Notes under the pieces: generated by a model
Database searches by the model: none
The model's input: the letters and a program-made list of their open reading frames with translations, nothing else
What the model was told of the DNA's origin: nothing
DNA from: Gibbula magus
Taxonomy: Eukaryota; Mollusca; Gastropoda; Trochida; Trochidae
DNA: 64,000 nucleotides
Direction: 5' to 3'
Assembly (NCBI GenBank): GCA_936450465.1
Contig: OW388293.1
Span: 25,879,860-25,943,859 of the forward strand
In this document: positions 1 through 13,200 of the stretch, one piece after another
Layout: every line of letters begins with the position of its first letter
Numbering within the stretch: position 1 is the first letter of the stretch
Made by a program: the position numbers and the translations under genes

Positions 1-110
1 GTGTGTACATACAGGAGTATATATGCTCACTCCTTCATCAGGTGCCATGTGATCATCTTCCCACGGCAAGGTGAAAATGTATCGAGATCTCTCCATTTTT
101 TACCTTGCCT
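1..110 (-). mobile_element. Fragment of Penelope-type/hammerhead repeat
   Basis: On the minus strand it holds CCTGATGAAGGAGTGAG...ACTCC, the same block found at 22218-22259, but with the GAAA part lost. The neighbouring CCACGGCAAGG...GAGATCTCTCCATTTTTT block recurs at 22775-22825. Confidence 0.5.
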
Positions 111-230
111 TCAACCTAGGCAGGAGTGGTGAAACGAATCAGCGATACCTATTGTGATCAAGAGTTACCATCTTACCATCTGCTAACATACAGCCAATGA
201 AATCGCCGTTTACATTTGGAACCAATTGAA

Positions 231-480
231 AACAAGTGGTTGTCACTAAGGTGACATGTTCCCCCGCCGCAAATTAATACTTCAAAATTGAAAAATAATA
301 TCAAAATCAGCAAAATCGACTGTCAAACATGTCGGAAAAGTCAGAGCTCCACTGTGACCTTGAGAATAATGTCAAGGTCACCAAAATCTAATCAGCCCGT
401 CGTCTTCCCTAGGAGGTGCTTTGTGTAAGAAATGATGGAATTCCAGTGAATGGTTCTTGAGATATCCCGCTGACAAGCCT
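231..480 (-). mobile_element. Partial copy of the CCCCGCCG-ended repeat
   Basis: An inverted, diverged copy of the right part of the element at 24546-25473. Shared blocks are AACAAGTGGTTGTCACTAAG, GTGACATG, CCCCCGCCGCAAATTAATAC and the AAGGTCACCAAAATCTAATC segment. No coding capacity is seen. 481-820 holds no gene I can support. Confidence 0.55.
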
Positions 481-820
481 TACATGTACATTAACATGTT
501 GAAAAATTCAAAGTTCCGCTGTGACCTTGAAGTCATGATGAAGGAAAATGCGAGGGTTGAGGTCAAGGGCGGAAGGAGAAGATATGGAATTTTTTTCGTT
601 ACGCCTGTGACGTTGTGAAGATGGATGTGATGGACGAGTGAGCATATACTGCAAAATATCTTGAGTATCTATACAATACAGAAGAAAATTTTGATGAGTA
701 TTAACATTTTGCATAAATACATGAATGGGATTATCCCCTTGAATTCTCTCTCCTTCAAAACTACCCCTAATGTACTGTCTCTGTAACAAGTGGGTGAGGT
801 GTTTAAATAGATATACACAC

Positions 821-961
821 CTGGACAACAACATAGTCCCCAGGTTTGATGGGAAGGAGGTCTGTAGAGTAACGACTCGCTGGCAGCTCTGTTTTAGACA
901 GGATGACTCGAGTGTGAGAGTCGTTCCGACCCGCCAGCTCGTGTATGCTTCGCCTGCTCTC
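821..961 (-). CDS. CDK5RAP1: CDK5RAP1 exon, TRAM domain
   Basis: A 47-codon exon: [20 protein letters not shown] through [19 protein letters not shown] and PGDYVVV match the TRAM RNA-binding domain (human LCGRND and PGDYVLV). Acceptor CCACAG and donor GTGTGT. The final C-terminal exon was searched for in 1-820 and not found; that stretch is mostly repeats. Confidence 0.93.
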
Positions 962-3900
962 CTGTGGAAATATGCTACAGGTAATGTCAAGAAGATTTTT
1001 ACAACAAAATATGGTTGTGCATAGGAGAATTAATCTTCTGAAGTTGATCCCTGTACTTGATATGAGTGATGGATGTTAATACCTTATACTAATTAGCATC
1101 TCCTTCCTAACAAGTCTCCCCACCCCCTAACAGATTTAAACAAGTAGAGTCCCTCCCCATCAGAGGTTGTTGTGGTCGTACCCAAAAGCCAGTTTCAATA
1201 CCATAAAATGCTGTACATTATTAGAAACTTGACCAAAACCGAATTAACATATTTATTTATAAAAAGGCTCACTAGAGCAATTATGAAATGAATTTTTCAG
1301 CTGTATAATAAATGTTCGAGTGGGAGAAAACTTTTTGGAGACAAATGATAGCTCACCCCTTCAACCAGGACCAGCTGATGAGACCTGATCTGTGCTGTGT
1401 TCAGTCTCTCGCCTCCCTGACGAAATGCAGTTACTAACTCCATGTGCCGTCGTGACTTCACATCATCTGGGACGTCATCAGTCAGATGGTGGAACGCTCG
1501 TGTTTTCTGACAAAATAGAGAGGTTTGAAGTCAAAAATATTAGAAAATCATTCTGAGCATGATATTTCTCACCAATGATTTGTCATGAGCATAACCTTTC
1601 AGCAGACTGTAATAATAGAAATTTCAGCTACAGTCATATTTTTTGAGATGTCAGTTACAATATAGACCTTTAGCAAGAAGTTGACCACATAAGATGTCAA
1701 TAATTTCAAAAGTGCTAAAACGTATACTTCAGCTGCCTACAACAAGTTAAATGTTTTTTGGACAAACCTTTTACAAAAGTGACTAGAGCGGCAGGAACAA
1801 ATAACGAGGGAGAAACACATATAATCAGAAACACAGTTTGAAAGTTTCTGCCAGGTTACAAAACGGAAGCACACTCGCTCAAACATTTTTAATTATCGTT
1901 GACAAATAGATGGTCGGGAAAAAATGAAGCGGCTTATGAGAAATTCACTTGTTTAAAATGACACTTAAACTTTTTTTTGCATTTGCACCCTAACAAATAT
2001 GCGAGATAAACTTTATTGTTTTCTTGTAGAAGAGTCCTACTGATGCATGATGCAGTCCTATTGCAGACCAAGTAGTACCTGTCTCATGCTGTAGGGGAAG
2101 CAGAAGGCGAAGGTGTACTGTACGCGGTGGATGAGATCGAGGGTCTCCTTGTGGGCCTCCTCCGTCTCTCCACAGAACCCAGCAATAAAGTCACTAGTCA
2201 GGGCTACACCTTGAAATGACAAAATTGTCATGTATACAGTCCAAATAAAACAAAGGACTACACATTGGTTAAGGTTAAGATGAACAATTTCACAATCATG
2301 GTAACTGTGCCTTTTCATTGTTTACATTTGTGACTTTACTGTTTGTGTTTACTTTTATATAGCAAAGAAAGTGACAATAGGTCAAGCACATTGAACACTT
2401 TCAAAGTTTTTGAGCTGTAAAAGAAGTTCTAGAAACCAACAATCAGAAACCACCAAATATATATCATTCATCCATACTATCCACATGCAAGGAACCTAAT
2501 TCAATGCTGGAGGGTCATAAATTCTAATCATTTTACCATTCACATGTCTCATGCAGAGCACCTCTAAACAACATTCGAGAACCTGTCACTGATGACATGG
2601 ATTATATTGCATTGATAGGATTAAAGGTACATCCATTGTGTTGTTTGGGGTCACATATGCTAAACGTTATAAATTGTGTTATTTTATCGAGAAGTACTGA
2701 CTATTGCCTAAAATTGCCATTTTGATCTTAGTCGACTCATTATACAGAAGATATAAAGGTAAAAGTGTTGATTTCTGATCGAAAACCTGACAATGCACCG
2801 TGTGCATCAATTAGTCAAACGTAATTTTGGAAACTTATTTCAAGCTGACTAAAAGAAAACTTTGAGATGATAATGTTAACTAGGTCTTATAACTACTGTG
2901 CATGTAAATGGAACGTATGGTTTCGGTTTCTGCACAAGTATAATGATGTTACTCGATTTTAATTGGAAACTAGTAATTATTATATATTTGGCGATTGGGG
3001 ATGAATATGCCAGTTGAATGAAATTATCTGAACTTATGTCAGCACATGTCGTATGTTGGCATGTATTAAAGCCAAACATTTGTTTATGAAACAATGGATT
3101 CACCTTTAATGTCAAAGTTAAATGATTAGAGAAACTATAGCTCACCAGGTATAGTTTCCTGAATGTGCTGCACAAGGTCCAGATACGCCTCGCGCGTGTA
3201 CCCTCGTCTCATGGCGGCCAGGACCGCGTTGTTTCCACTTTGGGCCGGCAGGTGGATCTGCTTACAGATGTTCGGTCTGTCTCGCATCAGCTCTAATACC
3301 TGCATACATGTAACTACTGCATGGAACATGATAGACTTGTTGTTAAATGCAAGTATTCTCACATCACTCACCAGCCATGTCTTATAATAGCTGTAAGATA
3401 ATTAGAACATTGTTTCTCTCTTTCTATCTCTATTTCAACATCAGGTCAAACATTAGTTCATTACTTGTTTACATGTTTTTGGTAGTAAAATGGGAAAATT
3501 TGGCAAAATATTTTCTGGGAAGGGATTCAGAGTAGCACTTTTATTTTCCAATTTTGCCAAAGTCATGGTCGGAGATTCCATGCAATAACTAAATAAAGTC
3601 TGTTTGTCTCACCAACAGCATTCAGCATTTTTAGTTCTTTCGTATAAGTTAAAATAAGGTTTTTAGGCTTTGGTCCAATTCAGGGGTCAAATGGTACCCC
3701 AAATCAACAATTTACATTCTCATTGACCAAGGAAAATGTACCAAAGATTTCAAGTTTCAGTGGTTTTAAGAATTCAATAATGCAACATGTTTTTGGAAGG
3801 ATGGTCAGACGTACATTGGGTGCCACGCTATACCATAAACCAATTAGACCCTTATAAAATCAGATGAGTTAAAAAGGTTGAATCAAGCCCACCTCATCAG

Positions 3901-6900
3901 GGAAATCTTTCGGATGTGGTGACGTAAATCTAATCCTCATCTCTGTGTCAACAAGAGAGACTTTATCCAGGAGATCTGCAAATCGGAGTCCGCCATGTTT
4001 AGGTTTATACACTGTGCTGAACCCTGCACTGAGTCGTGTTGCGCTGTCTGTACTGTGGGATGTCTTCACTGATGTATCTCTGTAGCTGTTCACGTTTTGT
4101 CCTAGAAGAGTTATCTCCCTTACTCCCTGAAACGAGCATGGAAGACATTTACCGAATATTTTATACCGTTTAATTAATTAATGAAATAATAACTTTAGAT
4201 TCTCAATCAGTAAGTGCAAAACTATTCTGAGTGGACAATTTACAGGATTATCAGCTGGAGGGAATAGTCAGGAAAGAACACTGGATAAAGATAAGCTATA
4301 ACTTAATCTCACTGGACCTGCAGGTAAAGGCTTAAACATGTATATCCTGGTTGTACTGTACCTTTAAACAGGTTTTTTAAATCTCAGAATCATCTACCTA
4401 ACCAAGGTTCTCATGACTCCAAAATATAGATCAATACGAATAGATGGGGTGACTTGTGGCTGTATCCTGGGTAAAATATGTTGGGGATGTGTCCTTCCTG
4501 TGTTGTATCAGGAATACCACAGCAGTGATCCGCCTTATACTGGAGGTCCACGGTATTTACAATGACCAATTTATTGCATTAGCAGGATATCCTCTTACCG
4601 AGAATGGATGAATTGATTTTCATGATTGAAGACTATTTTGATTTAGATTATAAACACTTAAAATGATGAAGTCTATACACATGGTTCATACAGCCAAAAC
4701 AGAATAAAATTCCAGTACTTTTCAAGGACTTTTCAAGGACATTTTACCATTTTTCAAGTACATATATTCGCAGAATTATTTATATTAATTATATTAATAA
4801 AGCTTCCCACAGCAATAATTTAATTACCCTTTTACCATGAAAGACAAATAACTTAAATATCAACACATACTTGAATTTAAAACATTGTCTGTGTTTGTCT
4901 TCTTTTAGTATCATTTTGAAAAAGTTGGACTTGTAGACGTTGTAATTTTCGATTTCACAGCCGCACGATGTTTTTCTCCTTTCATCTTAAATTTCAGCCC
5001 GCTCTCTCTCATATTTCAAATGTCAATATGGAACGATTGCATAGTGTGCAGAAAGCCTTTCTCTTGTCACTAGATGGCTTTACCAAACTATAAACAGGAT
5101 TGCTTAACCATTTAGCGTTGAAAACGCACAAACCACGATTTGACGTGTACGACAAAGTCAAGTGACATACCAACTTTCGGTTTCGATGCCGCCATTTTCC
5201 AAAGTGCACACATGCGAGAAAACTAACGACCAATCAAACGTTCAGGCTATGATTACTTCACGTACATTATGAATGAAAGCCTCGTTGTGATTTTACAACT
5301 CAATGAATTATAGTATTAATTACATATATGGAATAACTGTTAGATTATGCTAAACACGCAACATTTTACCGACATTGACACTTTTATTCACGATCAATAC
5401 TTTTGGTTGACATTATTACATTTTTATTGACATTCTTATGTCACTTTGAAGATCGATTTATTCAAGAATGAATGCAGAATATAATGAAAACATATGACAG
5501 ATTATTGCGTCTGAACGAGTGGATACTTATTTATGCGAACTCTCATTGGTGGATAAAAGGGTGTGTCATCGTTTCGAATTCTCATTGGCTGCTATATTTG
5601 GTGACTCAATACACATACGACACTTACTTCCCAGTTGGAATCGAAGTATTTAGACACTTCAAAATGATACTAAAAGAGGAAAAACACAGACATTGTTACA
5701 AATATTTTATTTTTCACAACTATCTTCAAATCGTTTGACCAGCAGTGGTTGGTATTTTTGCGCCAATGCAAACACTGTGGAGTTGTTTCCATGCGCCATT
5801 TTTTAAATAAAGATACTTCCGTGTTTTAGATTGTGATCGATGTCAGGGTAAATTCCAGTACATTTTTGAAAATTTCAAGGACATTACGCGAAATTCCAGT
5901 ACTTTTTCAGGACATTTAGTAAGCATTGTAAATTCAAGTACTTTTCCAGTATCAAAACAAAATTCAAGTACTTTTCCAGGCCCGTGCGAACCATGATACA
6001 TATAATGGTAACGCACCTGCTCCGAGAGAGTCCTGACCTCGTCCAGTATGGAGGAGATGGGCCGACTGCGCTCCCGTCCTCGTGTGAAGGGGACAATGCA
6101 GTAGCTGCACATGTTGTCACACCCACGCATGATAGACCTGAAACATTAACTTCATAATAGACTGCTTATTATTGATGATAAGACTGCTTCCCCATAGAAT
6201 CAAATGACACCCGGGCCTATAATCATCAGAAGTACAAAGTCCCTCAGAATTTTAAACTTTGAACCTAGGCCATGTAGTAAGAATAGGCTTTGTGGGGCTA
6301 AGAGAGCTTCAAGAATAGCTTGCAGACATTTATTGAGGAAGAAACTTTCAACCACTATCTACAACACAGAGGTCAACCCAGACCACAACATCGACCTTGA
6401 CAACAAAGAGACAATTCAAAGAAACTAGTGTAAGTACCTACTGTAGTTCACATTAAAAGGTTTGTCACTGGAATCAACATTGCTACATTCATAAAGTTAA
6501 TTATCCCTTGTTGAATTGTCTCATCCCTATTGTAACCATGTTTTCCATTTTCTCAACTGACTTTTTTTAAGAAAGTTATAAATTACACAAGAGTTCATTT
6601 TAGTTTACAAATTTCCACAAAAACAGCAAAAACAGAAAAATGTGATTTATATATTAAGATATGACCTTGGATTTCACAGAAAAGGGTCCACCTACACAAA
6701 TGCAGTCTTCGAATCTTGGTTGATGCGAACTGGTACAATATCTGCATAGGTCTCCTCCAAGGACAGAAGGACATTCACTGAAAATATACACACTTACCAT
6801 CATCAACGTAATGCTCTACTAAAAACATTGATAAAACAAGATGTGTTTGTTAATCACTTGCCAAGATATAAGCATAGTTTGGAATTATAAAACATCAAAG

Positions 6901-9900
6901 ATAAGATTAATAACTCATGTGAATGAATAGGGATAGGTATCAAAGTGTAAATCACTGACCAATGCAAAGTTTATGGAGAAAGGAACATAATGTAAGGTCA
7001 AGGTCACAAGGTAAAAAGTTATTTATAATAATAATAATAATAATAGTATATTCATAATGTGCACATATCCATGCTCAATGCATGCTCAAGGCGTCTCATC
7101 TGAAAGGTCATGTTTTGAAAATTACATTCTAAATGGACTATTACAATGATCTGCAGACCTTTCTCCGCTATTCCAAAAGGATGAAGTGAAACCTCACCTG
7201 CTGTTTGGTCTGACTGAGTTATGGCTAACATTCGCGGGAGATCTCGATAGGCGTCCGGTCCGCACACAAGATCCACGCTCTTTTCTCTCTCCACGATCTG
7301 GGCCTTGAGTCTCTCTGCCATGCATCCTGCAGTCAGATGAGGATGGTAGTGTTACATATAAATGGAAGCAGAAGTAACTCAGAGTACATTAGAGAATTTT
7401 CTGACATAATTTGACAAAAAAATCATAATTTGTAAATATATGTATGAATTAGTTTATAAATCACTGGTAATTTTAGTATTGGGGGAGTTTAAAATTGTAT
7501 TGTACCCTTGCAGTCCTATATTTGAAATATTGGTTCCCTCTTCACAAACCTTAAGCTTACTTTAGTGCAAAGTTAAATGACTGTACTAAAGTTAAGCTTA
7601 GTGTTGAAGTTGCACTGCGCAACAACCCTTAGATGCACATAGATATACAGCAGTGTGGATTTGTGTACTGTAAATAATTTTCATTGATGTACTGAAGTAG
7701 TTTTGCAAGATTTACTGTAGAGCTGTTTTACTATAAACCGAATTTGTAAATCGAATTTTATATATACTAAGCGAGAAAATATCTAGTCTATCATTTCTGA
7801 AAAAACTGTAAACGTTACCCAACATTCTAGTGCTAATATCTATTATTAAATTGGGAGAGAGTGAAGCTAAATCTTCATGAAAATCTACGTGGTCTTTTAC
7901 ATCTGAAATAACTAAAAATAGAGCCATGGGCTCTGTAGCTCATCAGTATTTCATTGATTTATTATCTAAGGTTGAATATCTAAGTTATCTCAAGTAATAC
8001 ATTGTTAACAAGCAAAATAATATGGGTTTTAGATCATGACCCACATTTGGAGTCACAGGGTCACCAATCCTACAATCAAGAATCACCTTTGACCAAAGAA
8101 TCTCTTCACCACATTTCTCCTTTCTAGAGCTTTACATATAAACTGGAGAAGAAGATGAAAATAGGTTTTTGGGTCATGACCCCGTGACCTAGATTGGGGA
8201 CGAAATCTACAATTTAGAATCCCTATTAGCCACGGAGTCTGCACACAACTTTTCAGCTCTCTAGACCTTTTGGAACAGAAGAAGATGAAAATAGGTTTTT
8301 AAACATGTGACCCCTGTGACCCCATTTGGGGTCATGGTATCACACAATCTACAATTTAGAATCCCCATTAGCCAAGGAGTCTGCACACAACTTTTCAGCT
8401 CTCTAGACCTTTTGGAACTGGAGAAGAAGATGAAAATAGGTTTTTAAACATGTGACCCCTGTGACCTCATTTGGGGTCATGGGATCACGAAATCTACAAT
8501 TTAGAATCCCCATTTGCCAAGGAGTCTGCACACAACTTTTCAGCTCTCTAGACCTTTTGGAACTGGAGAAGAAGCTGAAAATAGGTTTTTAAACCTGAGA
8601 CCCCTGTGACCCCATTTGGGGTCATGGGGTCACGAAATCTACAATCTGGAATCCCCATTAGCCAAGGAGTCTGCATACAACTTTTCAGCTCTCTAGACCT
8701 TTTGGAACTGGAGAAGAAGATGAAAATAGGTTTTTAAACATGTGACCCCTGTGACCCCATTTGGGGTCATGGGGTCACGAAATCTACAATTTAGAATACT
8801 CATTGGCCAAGGAGTCTGCACACAACTTTTCAGCTCTCTAGACCTTTTGGAACTGGAGAAGGAAGATAAAAATAGGTTTTTAAACATGTGACCCCTGTGA
8901 CCCCATTTGGGGTCATGGGGTCATGAAATCTACAATTTAGAATCCCCATTGGCCAAGGAGTCTGCACATACAATTTCAGCTCTGTGGAGTTATTTGTTCT
9001 GGAGGAGAAGTCGAAAAAGCAAAATGTTTACGGACGGATGGACGGACGAACGGATGGTCGGACGCCGGACGCCATCCCATGCCATAAGCCCATCGGGCCT
9101 TTCAGGCCTGATGAGCTAAAAACTTTACCCAATATTCCAATTTTTAGTGGAGCAGCCATCCTCTCCTGTTGTCTCTTCTTCTTAAGCTGTTTGAGATACT
9201 GCAATCTTCTCCATATCTTATCCTCCGCACCCTCGCGTATTGCACACGTCATTATGAGTACAACATCAGCCTGTCAACATGAAACAACAAATTAGAAATA
9301 ACAATAATAATGATTTTCTAATTTGCGACTTTACATCAATAGTTACTGACATATCAGGTAATTCAATGATCCTGAAATGTTAACTTTTAGCCCATCAACT
9401 CTTTTCATATGCATGTGCTCATTTTGGAAGCTGCTGATGTCTTCTCAGATTCCTCACAATTATACATCTGTTTTAAATATCAACATACTGAATTGATGTA
9501 CCTTAAATCCTAATGATAATGTGTTCTCATGGTATGGTTGAATATAAGCATATATGCATTACTCAATATTTATGCATGCATAAGACCGGTAGTAACTTGA
9601 TAAAATTGCAGTTCAATTATTATTCTCACCTCATTGAGTTTTTCAGCTCTCAGGAACTGATTGTCTTTGAGTACCGACCAGGCTATCTCTGTATCACTGA
9701 CATTCATCTGACATCCGTATGTTTCGAAGTATACTGCAAGCAATGTAATTGAGTGCCATAAATGTAAGCCTCAAGGATGTGTTACTCTTATTCTCTAACA
9801 ACATGAAAATGAACCAATGCAAACCTACTGACGACACATTTCAAGTTATTTACTATATTTAGAAAAATCATGAGGAAAATATGTTGAGCTTTTATTTACT

Positions 9901-10256
9901 TCTTTTTAATTGTAAATTTTTAAATTCAATTTCTGAAAATTGCATTTTCTACCTTTTCTGTCATTTCCACTATAATCACTTTTTTGAAGATATGGAGCCT
10001 GATATGAAGATGGAATTGGCTCAGAAGGTGAAAAATTAACATCTTTGATAATAAAATCTTTCAGAGAGGGGCCTTCTGTGATAAAGTTCTTTTTACTGTC
10101 ATCACTGTTGACAGTTTTCTCAGTGCAACTTTGAGGTCTGCAAACATTGAAGTGTCGTTTATGGATTAAACCATTTTTGGTTTCACTCTGGTGACCAGGG
10201 GCGGATCCAGGATTTTTGAAAGGGGGGGGTCCCAAAACAATTTTTCTCCACTCAGT

Positions 10257-10293
<37 letters not shown>

Positions 10294-13200
10294 GTAAATG
10301 TATATCCCAACTTATACATGGATTTGAAAAGGGGGGGGTCCGGACCCCCTGAACCCCCCCCTTGGATCCGCCACTGCTGGTGACATTTAGATGATGCAAG
10401 TTTGCTATTCTTAATGCATGCTAATATGCTGAATCTCAGTCTGTTGAAACGGAGAGACATCATGCACTGTAATATTGAGCGTTGTCAAGTTTCTCTGCAA
10501 GCAGTCCCCACTCTTGCCCTTGACCTTCCCTTTCAAAATATTAAAGGTGCACTCCGGCATATTTTTGACCTTTTTCACTCTTAGCTGTTCTGAAACGTTA
10601 ACAATATACATTACCTATTGGTTAAAATTTAAAAAATAATAAAAAATTAAATTTTAAGTTATATTTGAAAAACGTTTTTTTGTGTGAAGTTTAGTGGTAC
10701 GCAATAACAGTAAGTCGTCACGTGACTTCCGGTACTCGCGTGTAACACGACAACACGATGGATCATGGAGGTCGGTATGGCCACTCAAGCGACTGAGAAA
10801 ACTTTCATGGTATGTGGACGTAATATTGTTTTCCATGGGTACATGTGGTGTATATATTGATTGATGTACAAGTGAATACGCATTGAACATTTCAAATATG
10901 TCATGTTGAGAATATATATGTTCGTAATAATAATTCAAGTTCGAAGTTCGGTCATCTGTAGTTCACTGTTCCGCGCATTACGAATCGCAATCGCTGAATC
11001 AGCTGTTGATTCGTTGAACAATGACTTTTATAAGACAATACTGTTTTCAGTTTATGTAAGACATCGGTAAGGTAAAATTGTACCATCACACTACCGGTAC
11101 GAGTCTTCGTCGTGTAAAATGAATGCAAAATTTATTATGGATCTACGAAGTCTCTTCAACTTCGCCACCTTATCAACCGAATACCGTAAATCCTTGAATA
11201 ATCGCCCGGTCTATATGATAAATTCCTCGTTGATATACATAATTGCATGCCGAGTTAAATTTAGCAAATGTAAACAAACTAGTGCATGGTAGTCTCCGGC
11301 TATAGTCTCCTTTTTAGAAATAATTCCGGCATATTTATGTGACTTTCAACCTCACGGCAAGAGCTTTATTTACAATATATTTACAACTTAAAATCTACCC
11401 GATTATTCAAGGATTTACGGTAATAACTGTTCCTTTGTTTTGAATTACCAGCACATTCTTGATTAATAACTACGTTTCTCTTTTCTTTGGAAATACTGAA
11501 AATAAATCCAATTAGATAGGCTACCAAAGGGGTAAAACTTAATAATTATTAACTAAAAGCAATTTTTTTTATCTAAATTGGTGCAAGTATTATGTTGTGA
11601 TATACTATCTGATCATCTGTCATTTGCTATTGACTAGATTCAATGAAAACATACTTTTATATTAAATGCTTGCATCAATTAAGTCATGTATTTTTTAATG
11701 ACTTGTTAAAAATAAAGTTAAAATTGATTTTGCAGAAGGAAGCAGAGAAAGACACTCCGGAAGGAGCAATGAATAGAGGGGCGGGTCCAGCTTGTTACAG
11801 CAGTTGACTAGAAGAGGGCAGGTGAAGACATTTGGCTGTAAGAGGCTGATGATGTGGAGAGGTTGAGAATTTTGTATTAACAATAACAAATAAATATTAT
11901 GATTGAACTGAAGTGATGTTTTTTTTATTCACTGGATTAATATGTTAGTGGTGTTGACAAAAGTGAGCATGCATGCCTATCAGTTTCCCAGAAACTGCTG
12001 TTAGCAGTGTAAAAAGCTGGAATTATGACTGATGTTAAATAATAGATTAAAGGGACAGAACTCCATAAAAATCATCCCCTCTGCAATTTGGTGTTGAATG
12101 AAAGCAAAGTGTCATAATGTGGTGTCCATATCTAGACCCCACACATCAAGCTTGTACATTTATCAAACACACTGATATTCATGAGCGGGAACAATGGTTT
12201 ATTCACCCAGCAGTACAATTGGGTACCTGGTATGAAAGTTAAGGCAATGTAACATAAGTTCAAGCACTTTAATTGGCAGCTAGGTTGCATGCTCCAAGTC
12301 AACTTCCAAGTCTATCATTGACAAATTTTAGGTCATGCTGCATTTTATCAACTTTTCTATGTATGCTCCTACACTAGCACAGAAAAATTAACAAACTGAA
12401 GCAATTTAAATTAGCCAGTGACTTCAGGAAAAATTGACTTTCAGTGACTTGAGGTTGAAAAAAGAACAATGTTGGTCTTTACATCAGGGTAATAATGTGT
12501 GTGCAGTATGAGCATGTCCCTTAGTGGTGAAGCCGGTAGAAGTATCGGATCCTATTATTATTATTAATGAAGCCATCATTGACTAGGAGCTTCTGATGTT
12601 GATAATATTCTTAGAATGGATTGCAGATCAATGTAAGATGCCAAGTTACTGGTGCTTCATCCATGGATAACTGAAACATAAGAAAAGATTTAAACATCAA
12701 TATTGTACAATTCAGTTCTAAATGTTCATTATGTTAATTATTAACAAGCAACCATCACGGTTAAGATATATCCCATTATCTCGGGTATACCCAACTTCCC
12801 AATGCAAGGCATAATTCTTGCCAGTCTCCATTACTGGCTGATTTAGGCCTTGCACTATTTCCTTAAGAAATCTGTGCTTAGAAATCCAGGCCCACTATGC
12901 ATTTCTGGTGCAGCGATTCACTATCTAGGCAAAACAAAGCAAGGGAAATACCGCCAGGCTTAAATCAGCCAGTAATGCAGACTGGCAAGAGTTATGCCTT
13001 GCGTTTGGAAGTTGGGGTATACCCTGCAACTGGCATACTGTTTTACTTTGCTGAATAATATGTCCAATGTTATAGAACATATTTGGAATCTTAAACAGAA
13101 TATAAACTAGTTTTCTAATTTAAAAAAAAAAAATACAGTTGGTGGGGTCATAATAAAGTAAACTAACTTCAAAATTTAGAATTGATTTGGGTGTTAACAC

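Noticed and set aside
1..820. Last CDK5RAP1 exon in the leftmost bases
   Set aside because: No segment with an acceptor, correct phase and the expected RGH-type C-terminus was found; most of the stretch matches repeats elsewhere in the window.
8693..9295. Short frames such as [19 protein letters not shown]
   Set aside because: They come from the about 144-bp monomers of the Helentron-like element and recur wherever that array occurs.
9906..10463. A 185-codon minus frame with a poly-proline stretch
   Set aside because: Only the 9953-10137 part is a CDK5RAP1 exon. The rest reads through a hAT-like miniature element and its poly-G tract.
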